In this document: positions 37,267 to 45,924 of the stretch, in pieces
Numbering within the stretch: the stretch's first letter is position 1
Layout of the letters: every line of letters starts with the position of its first letter
DNA from: Aliarcobacter thereius LMG 24486
GTDB lineage: Bacteria > Campylobacterota > Campylobacteria > Campylobacterales > Arcobacteraceae
DNA length: 64,000 bases
Reading direction: 5' to 3'
Assembly (NCBI RefSeq): GCF_004214815.1
Contig: NZ_CP035926.1
Coordinates: 62,001-126,000 of the forward strand
The notes under the pieces: model-generated
What the model saw: the letters and a program-made list of their open reading frames with translations, nothing else
Databases searched by the model: none
What the model was told of the DNA's origin: nothing
Made by a program: the position numbers and the translations under genes

Positions 37267-37280
37267 TCTCTTATATCTTT

Positions 37281-38702
37281 ATGAAACAAGAAAATATTTT
37301 AAAAAACAGTACAAAGTTTTTTATTTTAAAAGTTAAAAAAGATTTAGTTTTAGAAATTTTTGGTAATAAAAAGAGTATAAAAATTGAATCAGGGCAAAAA
37401 CTAAAAGATATTTTTAATAAGAAAAACTACAAAAACCTCAAAAAAGCTAAAAAACAAAATAGAAAAACCTTTAATATAAAATGGAAAAAAAGAAAATATG
37501 AGATATATTTTGAAAAAAATATTTTCTATTTTTACGATATAACACTTTATTGTAAAGTTCAATCAAAGTTAGAAAAATCTTTAAAAGAGTTAAGATCAAA
37601 AAAAGAGGAGCTTCAAGCCGTTTTTGATTTAGCTGCAAATGGGATATCTATTTTAGATAGAAATGGAATGTTTTTATATGCAAATAAATTCTTCCAAAAT
37701 ATGATGGAATATAGTATGGAAGAGCTATATAAAGAATCTTGTATCTCTTTATCTTCTCCTGAATATTCAGCTCCTTCTCAAACGGCTGTTGAAAAAGCTA
37801 TACAATATGGAAGTATTGAAAAGTTTAAGAAAATTTGTATTACAAAATCAGGTCAAAGAATAAATGCAAGTATGTCTTTATCGTATTTGGAAAGTCGTGA
37901 CGAGATAGTTATGATTACTTCAGATATAACGGAAGAGATAGAGTATCAAGATAAATTAGAGAAGCAAATAGAGCTTGAAGTTTCAAAAAGAACAGAACAG
38001 TACGAATTATTGTGCCATCAATCAAGATTAGCAGCAATGGGTGAAATGATAGATTCTATTGCACATCAGTGGAGGCAACCATTAAATAGTTTGGGAATTA
38101 TTGTTCAAGGATTAAGACATATATCTTCACAAAAAAATATAGATAATAAACTTTTAGAAGAGATAGAATCAGATATTATGGATAAAATAAACTATATGTC
38201 ACAAACAATAGATGATTTTAGTACATTTTTTAGAATTAATAAAAATAAAGAGCAATTTGATATTTTAATAAGTATTGAAGATGCAATAAGATTAATTCAA
38301 GTTCAATTAAATAATCATAATATCAAAATAGAGATAGATAAAAAAAATATAACAAATTTTGAAATATATGGTTTTCCAAATGAGTTTAGGCAAGTTATTT
38401 TAAATCTAATTCACAATGCAATGATGCAAATAGTTTCAAAAAATATCTCTAATGGAAAAATAAAGATTGATATAAGAAATATTAATAATAATTTAGAAAT
38501 AGATATTAGTGATAATGGTGAAGGAATTGAAAAAAAACTTATGCCAAAATTATTTGACCCATATTTTTCTACAAAAGAGAAAGGTAGTGGAATAGGACTT
38601 TATATGTCAAAAGTTATAATAGAAAATCATATGAATGGTATATTAAAAGTAAGAAATATTAAAAATGGTGCAAAGTTTACTATTATGTTAGCAAAGGAAT
38701 AA
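37281..38702 (+). CDS. cytosolic PAS sensor histidine kinase
   Basis: 473 residues without transmembrane helices. A Lys-rich N-terminal region (1-95) and a coiled linker lead into a PAS domain (~110-220, AVFDLAANGISILDRNGMF). Next come DHp with the H-box SIAHQWRQPLNSLG (His262) and a HATPase domain (NLIHNAMMQ, DNGEGI, GSGIGLYMSK). Signals in the cytosol, such as redox state, are likely, but no heme or flavin residues can be named. The response regulator follows after 1 bp and the pair precedes SQR. Confidence 0.9.
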   Translation: MKQENILKNSTKFFILKVKKDLVLEIFGNKKSIKIESGQKLKDIFNKKNYKNLKKAKKQNRKTFNIKWKKRKYEIYFEKNIFYFYDITLYCKVQSKLEKSLKELRSKKEELQAVFDLAANGISILDRNGMFLYANKFFQNMMEYSMEELYKESCISLSSPEYSAPSQTAVEKAIQYGSIEKFKKICITKSGQRINASMSLSYLESRDEIVMITSDITEEIEYQDKLEKQIELEVSKRTEQYELLCHQSRLAAMGEMIDSIAHQWRQPLNSLGIIVQGLRHISSQKNIDNKLLEEIESDIMDKINYMSQTIDDFSTFFRINKNKEQFDILISIEDAIRLIQVQLNNHNIKIEIDKKNITNFEIYGFPNEFRQVILNLIHNAMMQIVSKNISNGKIKIDIRNINNNLEIDISDNGEGIEKKLMPKLFDPYFSTKEKGSGIGLYMSKVIIENHMNGILKVRNIKNGAKFTIMLAKE

Positions 38703-38703
38703 T

Positions 38704-39387
38704 ATGCAGAATATTCATAAAAAGCTACAAAATATATCTATTTTAATTGTTGAAGATGATATAAGTACATTAAAATGGTTAAGTAGAATTCTAGCAATAT
38801 ATTTTAAAGAGGTTATAAGTGCTAGTGATGCTATGGAAGCTTTAGAAGTTTTTAATAGTAAAAACTTTGATGTAGTTATTTCCGATATTGAGATGCCTCA
38901 TGTTGATGGATTACATCTTTTACAAAAAATTGCACTAATCAAAAACAGTACAATAAGAGCAGTTATGACAGCATTTAATAGTCCTGAATATATGAATAGA
39001 GTGATTGAATCTGATGTGCATTTTTATTTCAAAAAACCAATAGATATTGATGAATTATTGGTTGCGATATCTTCTAAACTATCAAAACAAAATCTAAAAG
39101 ATAAAAAAATATCTTTAGGGGAAGAGTTTTTATATGACTATAAACAAAAAATTATAAGTAAAGATAATTTAGAAATAAGCCTTACAAAAAAAGAGATACT
39201 TCTTTTAGAATATCTTATAAATAATAAAAATAGTATAGTGAGTATTGAGCAGATAGAGAATAGTGTTTGGCAAGAAACGGTTAGTGCTGATGCTGTTAGA
39301 ATGGTCGTTGTAAACTTAAGAAAAAAAACTTATAGCAAACTTATAAAGAATATAAAAGGCATAGGCTACAAAATAAATAATCTTTAA
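38704..39387 (+). CDS. OmpR-family response regulator
   Basis: 227 residues. Receiver 10-130 with VEDD, phospho-acceptor Asp61 (VVISDIEMP) and Lys111 (YFKKPID). C-terminal winged helix ~140-225 ending IKGIGYKINNL. Such regulators bind 11-bp-spaced direct repeats, and four such repeats begin at its stop codon, upstream of SQR. It is probably the local activator or repressor of the SQR operon. Confidence 0.9.
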   Translation: MQNIHKKLQNISILIVEDDISTLKWLSRILAIYFKEVISASDAMEALEVFNSKNFDVVISDIEMPHVDGLHLLQKIALIKNSTIRAVMTAFNSPEYMNRVIESDVHFYFKKPIDIDELLVAISSKLSKQNLKDKKISLGEEFLYDYKQKIISKDNLEISLTKKEILLLEYLINNKNSIVSIEQIENSVWQETVSADAVRMVVVNLRKKTYSKLIKNIKGIGYKINNL

Positions 39388-39430
39388 AACTTATATAAAA
39401 CTTATAAATAACTTATACAAATCTTACTTA
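39387..39430 (+). promoter_or_regulatory. four 11-bp tandem repeats, candidate response regulator operator of SQR
   Basis: CTTA occurs at 39390, 39401, 39412 and 39423, exactly 11 bp apart. The first three units share the longer ACTTATA. The block lies 46 bp before the SQR start. This phasing matches OmpR/PhoB-type operators. Confidence 0.6.
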
Positions 39431-39475
39431 TATTTGATATTGTTTTCATCTATCTAATATATTAGGAGAAATAAG

Positions 39476-40666
39476 ATGAGAAAAAAAATTCTTATAGTTG
39501 GTGGGGGAACAGCAGGAACAATGACTGCAAATAACCTTGCAAAAAAATTAATGCCCGAAATAGATAAAGATGAGGTAGAAATTACTTTAATATCTAATTC
39601 AAAAAATCACTATTATAGACCAGGAGCTATGTATGTTGCTTTTGGAAAATCAGAAGGTTATGAGTTTGTAAGAGAACAAAGATCTCTTCTAATGAGTGAA
39701 ATCAATTTTGAAGTTGAAGAAGCAGTTGAAATTGATACAAAAAACAATTTTGTAAAAGCAAAAAGTGGTAAAAAATTTAATTATGATTTTTTAGTTTTAG
39801 CAACTGGTTGTGAAGCTGCACCTGAAAGAATCCCTGGATTAGCAGAAGGTGGAGATATTTTCTATACTTATGAAGGTGCTATGAAACTTGCTAAAAAATT
39901 CCATAAATTGGAAAAAGGAAGAGTTTTAATTACTGTAAACTTCCCAAAAACTCCAAATATTCCACATCAATGTGGTATTGCACCTGTTGAAACAACAATT
40001 ATGTTACATGATTTCTTAGTAGAAAGAGGAATTAGAGATAATGTAGAGATTATTTATACATATCCAACAGAAGCACAAGCTGTACAAAATGGACTATTTT
40101 TACAAGAACCAACTTCTAAAGTATTACCTTCAATTTTTGATGGTGCTGGGATTAAACATAAAACAGGATTTACTTTAAATAAAGTTGATGCCGATAAGAA
40201 AATAGCATATTCACAAGAGGGTGAAGAGATTGAATTTGATATTTTAATGTCAACACCACCATTTATTGCTGTTGAGTTTATAAGAAATTCTGGATTATCA
40301 AAAGCTTTAGATAATGAAGGATGGCTACCAACTGATAAAAAAACACTTAAAGTAATAGGTCAAAATAATATTTATACTTTAGGAGATACAGTTGATTTAC
40401 CTGTTTCAAAAGCTGGTGGAACAATTCATAATCAAACAGATGTAGTTGCTGATAATATTGCTTCTGAGTTAAGACATGGTTACCCAACTGAGAGTTATGA
40501 TGGTTTAGTTATTGCTATTGCTCAAATGGGATTATCTTGTGGAATGCCACTTTGGTATGATTACAAGGAAGATGTAAAACCAACTCCTTGTAGTAAATTA
40601 GGAAGTTTTGTAAGAAAAGGTTTCAATAAAGGTATCTACTGGGCTGCTGCTCGTGGAATGATATAG
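39476..40666 (+). CDS. sqr: sulfide:quinone oxidoreductase (FAD)
   Basis: 396 residues, flavoprotein of the disulfide-reductase fold. FAD-binding GGGTAGTMTANNLA at 9-22, the second FAD motif YTLGDTVDLP at about 300-309, and redox cysteines at Cys112 (ATGCEAAPE), Cys166 (PHQCGIAP) and Cys355 (LSCGMPLW), as in SQR. It oxidises sulfide and passes electrons to the quinone pool at the membrane. It is followed by a DUF1641 gene and preceded by a two-component pair. Confidence 0.88.
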   Translation: MRKKILIVGGGTAGTMTANNLAKKLMPEIDKDEVEITLISNSKNHYYRPGAMYVAFGKSEGYEFVREQRSLLMSEINFEVEEAVEIDTKNNFVKAKSGKKFNYDFLVLATGCEAAPERIPGLAEGGDIFYTYEGAMKLAKKFHKLEKGRVLITVNFPKTPNIPHQCGIAPVETTIMLHDFLVERGIRDNVEIIYTYPTEAQAVQNGLFLQEPTSKVLPSIFDGAGIKHKTGFTLNKVDADKKIAYSQEGEEIEFDILMSTPPFIAVEFIRNSGLSKALDNEGWLPTDKKTLKVIGQNNIYTLGDTVDLPVSKAGGTIHNQTDVVADNIASELRHGYPTESYDGLVIAIAQMGLSCGMPLWYDYKEDVKPTPCSKLGSFVRKGFNKGIYWAAARGMI

Positions 40667-40675
40667 GAGAAAAAT

Positions 40676-41029
40676 ATGAGTAATAAAGTAGAAGTTCTAA
40701 AAACAAAAGAGATGCAAGAGTTAGAAGACAAAATGACTATGTTAGTTCAAACAGGAAGAATTGATAATCTTATTGACCTTTTGGCTGTTGTATCTGATAA
40801 TATTGAAATGACAACTCAACCAATGGTTGAAAAAATGATAGGTACAGTTGATAATTTAGCAACAGCTGGATTTATCATGGATAATGCAGTTAGATATGCA
40901 AAAAGAGAAAATGCTAAAAATAGTAAGCAGTCTCTTTTAGGGCTATTAAAACTTATGAGAGATGAAGAGACTTTAAAAGGATTAAGTTTTATGCTTAATC
41001 TTACAAAAGGAATTGGAAAACAACTTTAA
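40676..41029 (+). CDS. DUF1641 protein, SQR partner
   Basis: 117 residues, all-helical, with the DUF1641 core near KNSKQSLLGLLKLMRDEETLKGLSFML. DUF1641 genes are repeatedly found beside SQR-type flavoproteins and formate dehydrogenase genes. Only 9 bp separate it from sqr, so co-expression is certain. Molecular role unknown. Confidence 0.82.
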   Translation: MSNKVEVLKTKEMQELEDKMTMLVQTGRIDNLIDLLAVVSDNIEMTTQPMVEKMIGTVDNLATAGFIMDNAVRYAKRENAKNSKQSLLGLLKLMRDEETLKGLSFMLNLTKGIGKQL

Positions 41030-41038
41030 GTTTTAGTT

Positions 41039-41062
41039 ATTCTCAAGATTTTTCTTGAGAAT
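41039..41062. terminator. bidirectional terminator
   Basis: A perfect 10-bp stem ATTCTCAAGA / TCTTGAGAAT with TTTT loop, then ACTTTTTT, between convergent DUF1641 and GAPDH-like genes. Confidence 0.85.
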
Positions 41063-42080
41063 ACTTTTTTCTATAAAAATCTAAAATATCTACAACTTTA
41101 GAAGCATATCCCCACTCATTATCATACCAAAGTAGAAGTTTTATCATATTTTGTTTAACTTCTAAAAATCTATGATCAACTATTGTTGTAAATTTTTCTT
41201 GTTTAAAATCACTTGAAACTAGAGCTTCAAAATTATTTAAAACTATTGGAAGTTTTTGATTCTTTTCAAACTCCAAAAAAAGATTTTTTATCTCATCTTT
41301 ACTTGAAGATTCTTTTGTAAAAAGAGTTACATTTATTACTCCAACCGTATCTGTTGGAACTCTAAGTGAGTTTGAGCTTATTAAATCTGGATTGAATTTT
41401 TCTACTACATAAGAACAAGCTTTTATAGTAGTTGTTTGACTTGGAATTATATTTTGAGTTGAACTTCTTCCAAATTCAAAGTTCAAATCAACTCCTCTAG
41501 TTGCACTTTGAACAAAGCTTCCATCTAAAACTCTTTGATGATTTAAAAGTGGATGAATAGTTACAATATCACCACAAATTATCTCTTTTTTATCATCAAT
41601 TATTTTTAAAGCAGGAAGTAGTGCAGTTGCATTGCAAGAGCTTGTAGAGATAACTTTATGAGAATTTAAATCAAGTTTATCTTCATTTACTCCTAAAACT
41701 ATATTTATATTTGCATCTTTATTTGGATGAGTTAAAAATATCGCTTTTACTGGAAGAGATTCCAAAAGTTTAATATCCTCTTTTTTCCCACTTGCATCAA
41801 TAATAATATCAACATCACTTAATTCTATTTTGCATAAAGAGTCAAAGTTTGTAACTTTTATTCTAGTATTTGAGTTTTGTATGAAGTTATCTTCAACAAT
41901 TTTAAACTTATCTTCATATTTTCCATAAGTTGAGTCATAGTTTATAGAATAAATGATATTTTCAATATATGGATTAATATCATTTATTCCAACAATTTTA
42001 AAATCTTCACTCTTTAGAAGTTGTTTTAAAACAGCTTTTCCTATTCTTCCAACTCCATTTATTAAAACATTTAAACTCAT
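41043..42080 (-). CDS. divergent glyceraldehyde-3-phosphate dehydrogenase paralogue
   Basis: 345 residues. Rossmann motif NGVGRIGKA (8-16) and catalytic Cys149 in TSSCNATALLP; the catalytic-His region is IVTIHPLLNHQRVLDG, and the C-terminal WYDNEWGY signature is intact. The usual ASCTTNC motif is changed to SSCNATA, so Cys153 is replaced by Ala and Thr150 by Asn. That is unlike a housekeeping GapA and may alter phosphate specificity or redox sensitivity. It is the last gene of the MarR operon (44-bp gap after pirin). An E4P-dehydrogenase-like or other aldehyde substrate is possible. Confidence 0.8.
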   Translation of the reverse strand: MSLNVLINGVGRIGKAVLKQLLKSEDFKIVGINDINPYIENIIYSINYDSTYGKYEDKFKIVEDNFIQNSNTRIKVTNFDSLCKIELSDVDIIIDASGKKEDIKLLESLPVKAIFLTHPNKDANINIVLGVNEDKLDLNSHKVISTSSCNATALLPALKIIDDKKEIICGDIVTIHPLLNHQRVLDGSFVQSATRGVDLNFEFGRSSTQNIIPSQTTTIKACSYVVEKFNPDLISSNSLRVPTDTVGVINVTLFTKESSSKDEIKNLFLEFEKNQKLPIVLNNFEALVSSDFKQEKFTTIVDHRFLEVKQNMIKLLLWYDNEWGYASKVVDILDFYRKKYSQEKS

Positions 42081-42124
42081 AAGCTACTTTCTTGGTTATT
42101 TTATGAATTATAGTTAAAACTTGA

Positions 42125-42820
42125 TTATTTTTTCATTTCTATAAATAAAATATGTGATTTTGTAATAGGATTAACTTTTAGTTTCTCTTCATCTACAAGT
42201 TCCATAGCATCACCAAAATTAAGAGTTTCGCCATTTACTTCTGCACTACCTTCAATTAATACAAAATAAATTTGTCTATCTTTTTTTATATCAAATTCAA
42301 AATCTTTATCAAATTCAGCTACATAAATATTTACATCTTGATAGATTTTTATAGGAGCATCTCCATTTTGTGAAGATACAATATTTAGTAGTTTGTTGTC
42401 TCTTTCATCTTTTGTAAATTTATGGCTTCCATAAAGCCTTGCTAAGCTTTTTTTTGGAGGAATAATCCAAATTTGTAAAAGTCTTAAATCTTCACTTTCA
42501 TGTAAATTATGTTCACTATGATAAATACCATCTCCTGCACTTAAATATTGAACTTCTCCTCTTTTTAGGACTTCACTATTTCCCATAGAATCTTTGTGAG
42601 TAATCTCTCCATCTACGATATAAGATATTATTTCCATATTTGCATGAGGATGAGTATCAAAACCACTTTTTGGATGAATAATATCATCATTTAAAACTCT
42701 TAAAACTCCAAAATTTATATTTTCTGGATTTCTATATTCTGCAAAACTGAAATGAAAACGGCTTTCAAGCCAAGCTAGATTTGATGTTCCCATATTCTCT
42801 TTTTTTAGTTTTCTTATCAT
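42125..42820 (-). CDS. pirin family protein
   Basis: 231 residues, bicupin. The metal site FDTHPHANMEIISYI and HSEHNLHESE supplies His/Glu ligands. Some pirins have quercetinase-like dioxygenase activity; others bind regulators. It overlaps the preceding dioxygenase gene by 4 bp, so the two are translated together, which suggests joint action on an aromatic or quinone compound. Confidence 0.9.
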   Translation of the reverse strand: MIRKLKKENMGTSNLAWLESRFHFSFAEYRNPENINFGVLRVLNDDIIHPKSGFDTHPHANMEIISYIVDGEITHKDSMGNSEVLKRGEVQYLSAGDGIYHSEHNLHESEDLRLLQIWIIPPKKSLARLYGSHKFTKDERDNKLLNIVSSQNGDAPIKIYQDVNIYVAEFDKDFEFDIKKDRQIYFVLIEGSAEVNGETLNFGDAMELVDEEKLKVNPITKSHILFIEMKK

Positions 42821-43593
42821 TTTTTATCCTTTTCATCAAAAATAAAACTCTCCATTGAAATATTTGAATAGAGTATTTCGCTATTAAAAGATTTTCCTTT
42901 TTTATTTAAAGCACTTCCAAAGGCTATTAAAAGAGGTATAAAATGTTCAGTTGTTGGATGATTTTGATAAAAATATCTATTTTTATCTATATTTGATAAT
43001 TCTTTTTCATCACCCAAATTTATAATATTTTTAATTTCATCATTAAATATTTTTGCATAATCTTTTATTTGTGAATTAAAACTCATATCTCTTAGATTAT
43101 GAGTAATTCCACCAGAAAAAATCAATAATGCTTCATCTTTAAACTCTTTTAATTTTTCACCTAAATCAATAAGTTCTGAGATAGAGTAGGAACTAGGAAT
43201 ACTTAATTGAATTATTGGAATATTTAACTCTTCATAAAGAAGATATAAACTGCTCCAAACTCCATGGTCATAACTTATTCTATTTTCATCAATACTTATA
43301 TTAATATTTTGTTTTTTAAGTTTTTCTATTAAATTATTTGTTAATTCTTTATTGCTAGATATTTTATATTTAAAATTATAAAGCTCTTTTTCAAAGCCAT
43401 AAAAATCGTACATAAGTTCATTGGCATTTGGATTGATTACTTTTAAATCAAAACTTAGCCAATGAGCAGATACGATAATTATGTACTTTGGAATATCCAA
43501 ACTACTTGAAAGTTCTCTAGCACTATTTTTAGTTTGAGAATTGTTTAAAACTATATTTGGTGCACCATGAGATATAAATAGAGTAGGATTCAT
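42817..43593 (-). CDS. DODA-type (LigB-like) extradiol ring-cleavage dioxygenase
   Basis: 258 residues with the metal-binding histidines of the YgiD/DODA family: ISHGAPN (His9), SYDHGVW, ITHNLRD and HPTTEHFIPLLIAFG. The family opens catechol-type rings using non-heme Fe or Zn. It follows yceI by 20 bp. The physiological substrate is unknown. Confidence 0.88.
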   Translation of the reverse strand: MNPTLFISHGAPNIVLNNSQTKNSARELSSSLDIPKYIIIVSAHWLSFDLKVINPNANELMYDFYGFEKELYNFKYKISSNKELTNNLIEKLKKQNINISIDENRISYDHGVWSSLYLLYEELNIPIIQLSIPSSYSISELIDLGEKLKEFKDEALLIFSGGITHNLRDMSFNSQIKDYAKIFNDEIKNIINLGDEKELSNIDKNRYFYQNHPTTEHFIPLLIAFGSALNKKGKSFNSEILYSNISMESFIFDEKDKK

Positions 43594-43613
43594 ATTTTAA
43601 AATTTAGTTAAAA

Positions 43614-44165
43614 TTATTTAACTAAATCTCCTTCAATATCAATGATTAACTTTACTTGATCACCAACAGCAACTGCTCCTGCTTCTAAAACTTTATTCCA
43701 AGTGATTCCAAAATCACTTCTATTGATTGATCCTTTTAAAGAGAATCCAGCTTTTCCTGCAAATGTTCCACCATTTTCAAGAGAAAATTTTACATTTTGT
43801 GTTTTACCTTTTATTGTAAGATCACCATAAATTGTATCTTTTTCAACTTTTGTTGATTTAAATGTAATTGTAGGGAAGTTTTTTGCAGCAAAAAAATCAT
43901 CAGCTTTTAAGTGATTATCTCTTTTTTCATTTGCTGTATCGATAGAAGATACACTTAATTCACCATTTAATGAAAGTAAAGTTCCATTCTTTTCATCAAA
44001 TTCAAATGTTCCTTTGAAATCATTGAATTTACCAATAACATTTGAAACCATCATATGTTTAACGCTAAAACCTGCATTTGAGTGTGAAGTATCAACTTTA
44101 TAATTACCTGCAAATAGCGATGAACAAAGTGCTACTGATAATAATCCTAATTTTAAGTTTTTCAT
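43614..44165 (-). CDS. YceI family periplasmic protein (copy 2)
   Basis: 183 residues, signal peptide MKNLKLGLLSVALCSSLFAGN, then the YceI barrel YKVDTSHSNAGFSVKHMMV. It is a paralogue of the protein at 3410-3973. It starts 2 bp after the marR stop, so it belongs to the MarR-controlled operon; YceI here may hold a hydrophobic or quinone-like ligand in the periplasm. Confidence 0.92.
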   Translation of the reverse strand: MKNLKLGLLSVALCSSLFAGNYKVDTSHSNAGFSVKHMMVSNVIGKFNDFKGTFEFDEKNGTLLSLNGELSVSSIDTANEKRDNHLKADDFFAAKNFPTITFKSTKVEKDTIYGDLTIKGKTQNVKFSLENGGTFAGKAGFSLKGSINRSDFGITWNKVLEAGAVAVGDQVKLIIDIEGDLVK

Positions 44166-44167
44166 TT

Positions 44168-44623
44168 TTAATCCTTTTTATTTGTTTTGTAAAGTTTATC
44201 TAATAAATCGTATAAAGTATCAAGCTCTTTATCATCTAGAATATTCATAAAATCATAAAGATTTTCAGCATGTTTTGGAAAAACTTCTTCAATTATCTCT
44301 TCACCACTTTTAGTAATAGATAAAATTGAAGCTCTTGCATCATTTAAATCTTTTTTTGATTCAATAAATCCATCTCTTTTGAGATTTCTTACAACAACAG
44401 TTGTGTTTCCAGGTGTGCTTGATGTAAGTTTTGTAATAGAACCAGTATTTAAATCACCTAAATGATATAAAACTTCCAATACTTTAAATTGATTAAATGT
44501 TAGATTATTTTTTGATAGATGATTTTCTGTAATATTATTTATCCTATTAAAAACTCTATCTAATCTAACAACTGTTTTCATTGATTTACTTACTCTTGTG
44601 TCATATGACTTCATTTTAAACAT
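44168..44623 (-). CDS. MarR family transcriptional regulator
   Basis: 151 residues. Winged helix at about 35-105 (LTFNQFKVLEVLYHLGDLNTGSITKL, NTTVVVRNLKRDGFIESKKDLNDARASILSIT) flanked by dimerisation helices. There is no cysteine in the protein, so a thiol switch like OhrR is unlikely; a ligand-binding mechanism is inferred. It is the first gene of the marR-yceI-dioxygenase-pirin-GAPDH set and faces a perfect 18-bp palindrome. Confidence 0.92.
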   Translation of the reverse strand: MFKMKSYDTRVSKSMKTVVRLDRVFNRINNITENHLSKNNLTFNQFKVLEVLYHLGDLNTGSITKLTSSTPGNTTVVVRNLKRDGFIESKKDLNDARASILSITKSGEEIIEEVFPKHAENLYDFMNILDDKELDTLYDLLDKLYKTNKKD

Positions 44624-44688
44624 AATTAAACCTATTTTTTAAGATAAATATTTATATTTTATAGAAATAAAATACTTGGAGAGAATTA

Positions 44689-44706
44689 TATTACTAATTA
44701 GTAATA
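44689..44706. promoter_or_regulatory. 18-bp perfect palindrome, candidate MarR operator
   Basis: TATTACTAATTAGTAATA is perfectly symmetric, 66 bp before the marR start and 107 bp before the divergent aminotransferase. Length and position are typical of MarR operators. Confidence 0.7.
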
Positions 44707-44812
44707 ATGTCAATAGTAAATTTAATAAATTTTTTACTTACCAAAATTTAATATTTTTTTAGCTAGAATTTACAGCTTTGATTGAAAGATAAAAATTTAT
44801 AAGGATAAGAAT

Positions 44813-45919
44813 ATGTTATTAACTCCAGGTCCTACACCTGTACCAGAATTTGCAAGAAAAGCAATGAGTGATATTACAATACATCATAGAACAAAAGAGT
44901 TTGAAGCTATATTTGAAAAAACTAGAAAACTATTACTTGAAATTTATGATATGAATGAAGTTTTAATTTTGGCTTCAAGTGGTACAGGTGCAATGGAAGC
45001 TTGTATTACAAACTTAACAAGAACAAAAGCACTTACAATAAACTCAGGTAAGTTTGGAGAGAGATTTGGAAAGATTTGTAAAGCATTTAATATTGATTAT
45101 ACAGAGTTAAAACAAGAGTGGGATACTCCAGCTTGTGTTGAAGATGTTATAAATGCTGTTAAAAATGATAAAAATATAGATTCACTTTTTATTCAAATTT
45201 GTGAAAGTGCTGGTGGATTAAGACATCCAGTTGAAGAAATAGCAAAAGAAGTTAAAAAAATAAATCCAAATATTATGATAATTGCTGATGGAATTACAGC
45301 TTTAGGTGTTGAAAAAATTGATACATCAAATATTGATGCATTAATTACAGGAAGCCAAAAAGCATTTATGTTGCCTCCAGGTATTGCTATGATTGGATTA
45401 TCAAATAAAGCAGTTGTTAAAATTGAAGAGAAACCAGCAGGATACTATTTTAATCTTGCAAGTGAAATTAAAAATCAAAAGAAAAATACAACAGCATATA
45501 CAGCTGCTACAACTTTGATTATTGGACTTGGAGCAATTTTAGAAAAATTTAAAGAGATTGGATTTGATAATTTATATAAGCAAACAGATAAAAGAGCAAA
45601 AGCTACTCAAGAAGCATTAAAAGCTATTGGTTTTAGAATTTATCCAAAAGTTCCAGCAAATGCAATGACAACAGCTTATACAGAGCAATCAAATGAGATT
45701 AGAAAACTATTAAAAACAAAATATAATGTTGATATAGCAGGTGGTCAAGATCATTTAGCTGGAAAAATATTTAGAATTAATCATATGGGCTTAGTTGAAG
45801 ATTTTGAAGCTTCATGGGCTGTAAATGCTACTGAACTTGTACTAGATGAACTAGGAATTAGAACTTTTGATGGAACAGCAAATAGAGTTTTTGCAGAGAC
45901 ATTTTATAAAGGAAATTAA
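44813..45919 (+). CDS. class V PLP aminotransferase (alanine/serine-glyoxylate type)
   Basis: 368 residues. N-terminal TPGPTPVP, substrate loop ASSGTGAMEA, and Schiff-base Lys183 in TGSQKAFMLPPG. The family uses alanine, serine or aspartate with glyoxylate or related oxo acids; in Campylobacterota this gene heads the hisZ-purA-carA neighbourhood. Exact amino donor not resolvable. 5 bp before the HisZ-like gene. Confidence 0.9.
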   Translation: MLLTPGPTPVPEFARKAMSDITIHHRTKEFEAIFEKTRKLLLEIYDMNEVLILASSGTGAMEACITNLTRTKALTINSGKFGERFGKICKAFNIDYTELKQEWDTPACVEDVINAVKNDKNIDSLFIQICESAGGLRHPVEEIAKEVKKINPNIMIIADGITALGVEKIDTSNIDALITGSQKAFMLPPGIAMIGLSNKAVVKIEEKPAGYYFNLASEIKNQKKNTTAYTAATTLIIGLGAILEKFKEIGFDNLYKQTDKRAKATQEALKAIGFRIYPKVPANAMTTAYTEQSNEIRKLLKTKYNVDIAGGQDHLAGKIFRINHMGLVEDFEASWAVNATELVLDELGIRTFDGTANRVFAETFYKGN

Positions 45920-45924
45920 TATAA

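Noticed and set aside
39387-39475. CRISPR-like or satellite repeat
   Set aside because: Units are only 11 bp without spacers; the phase fits a response-regulator operator much better.
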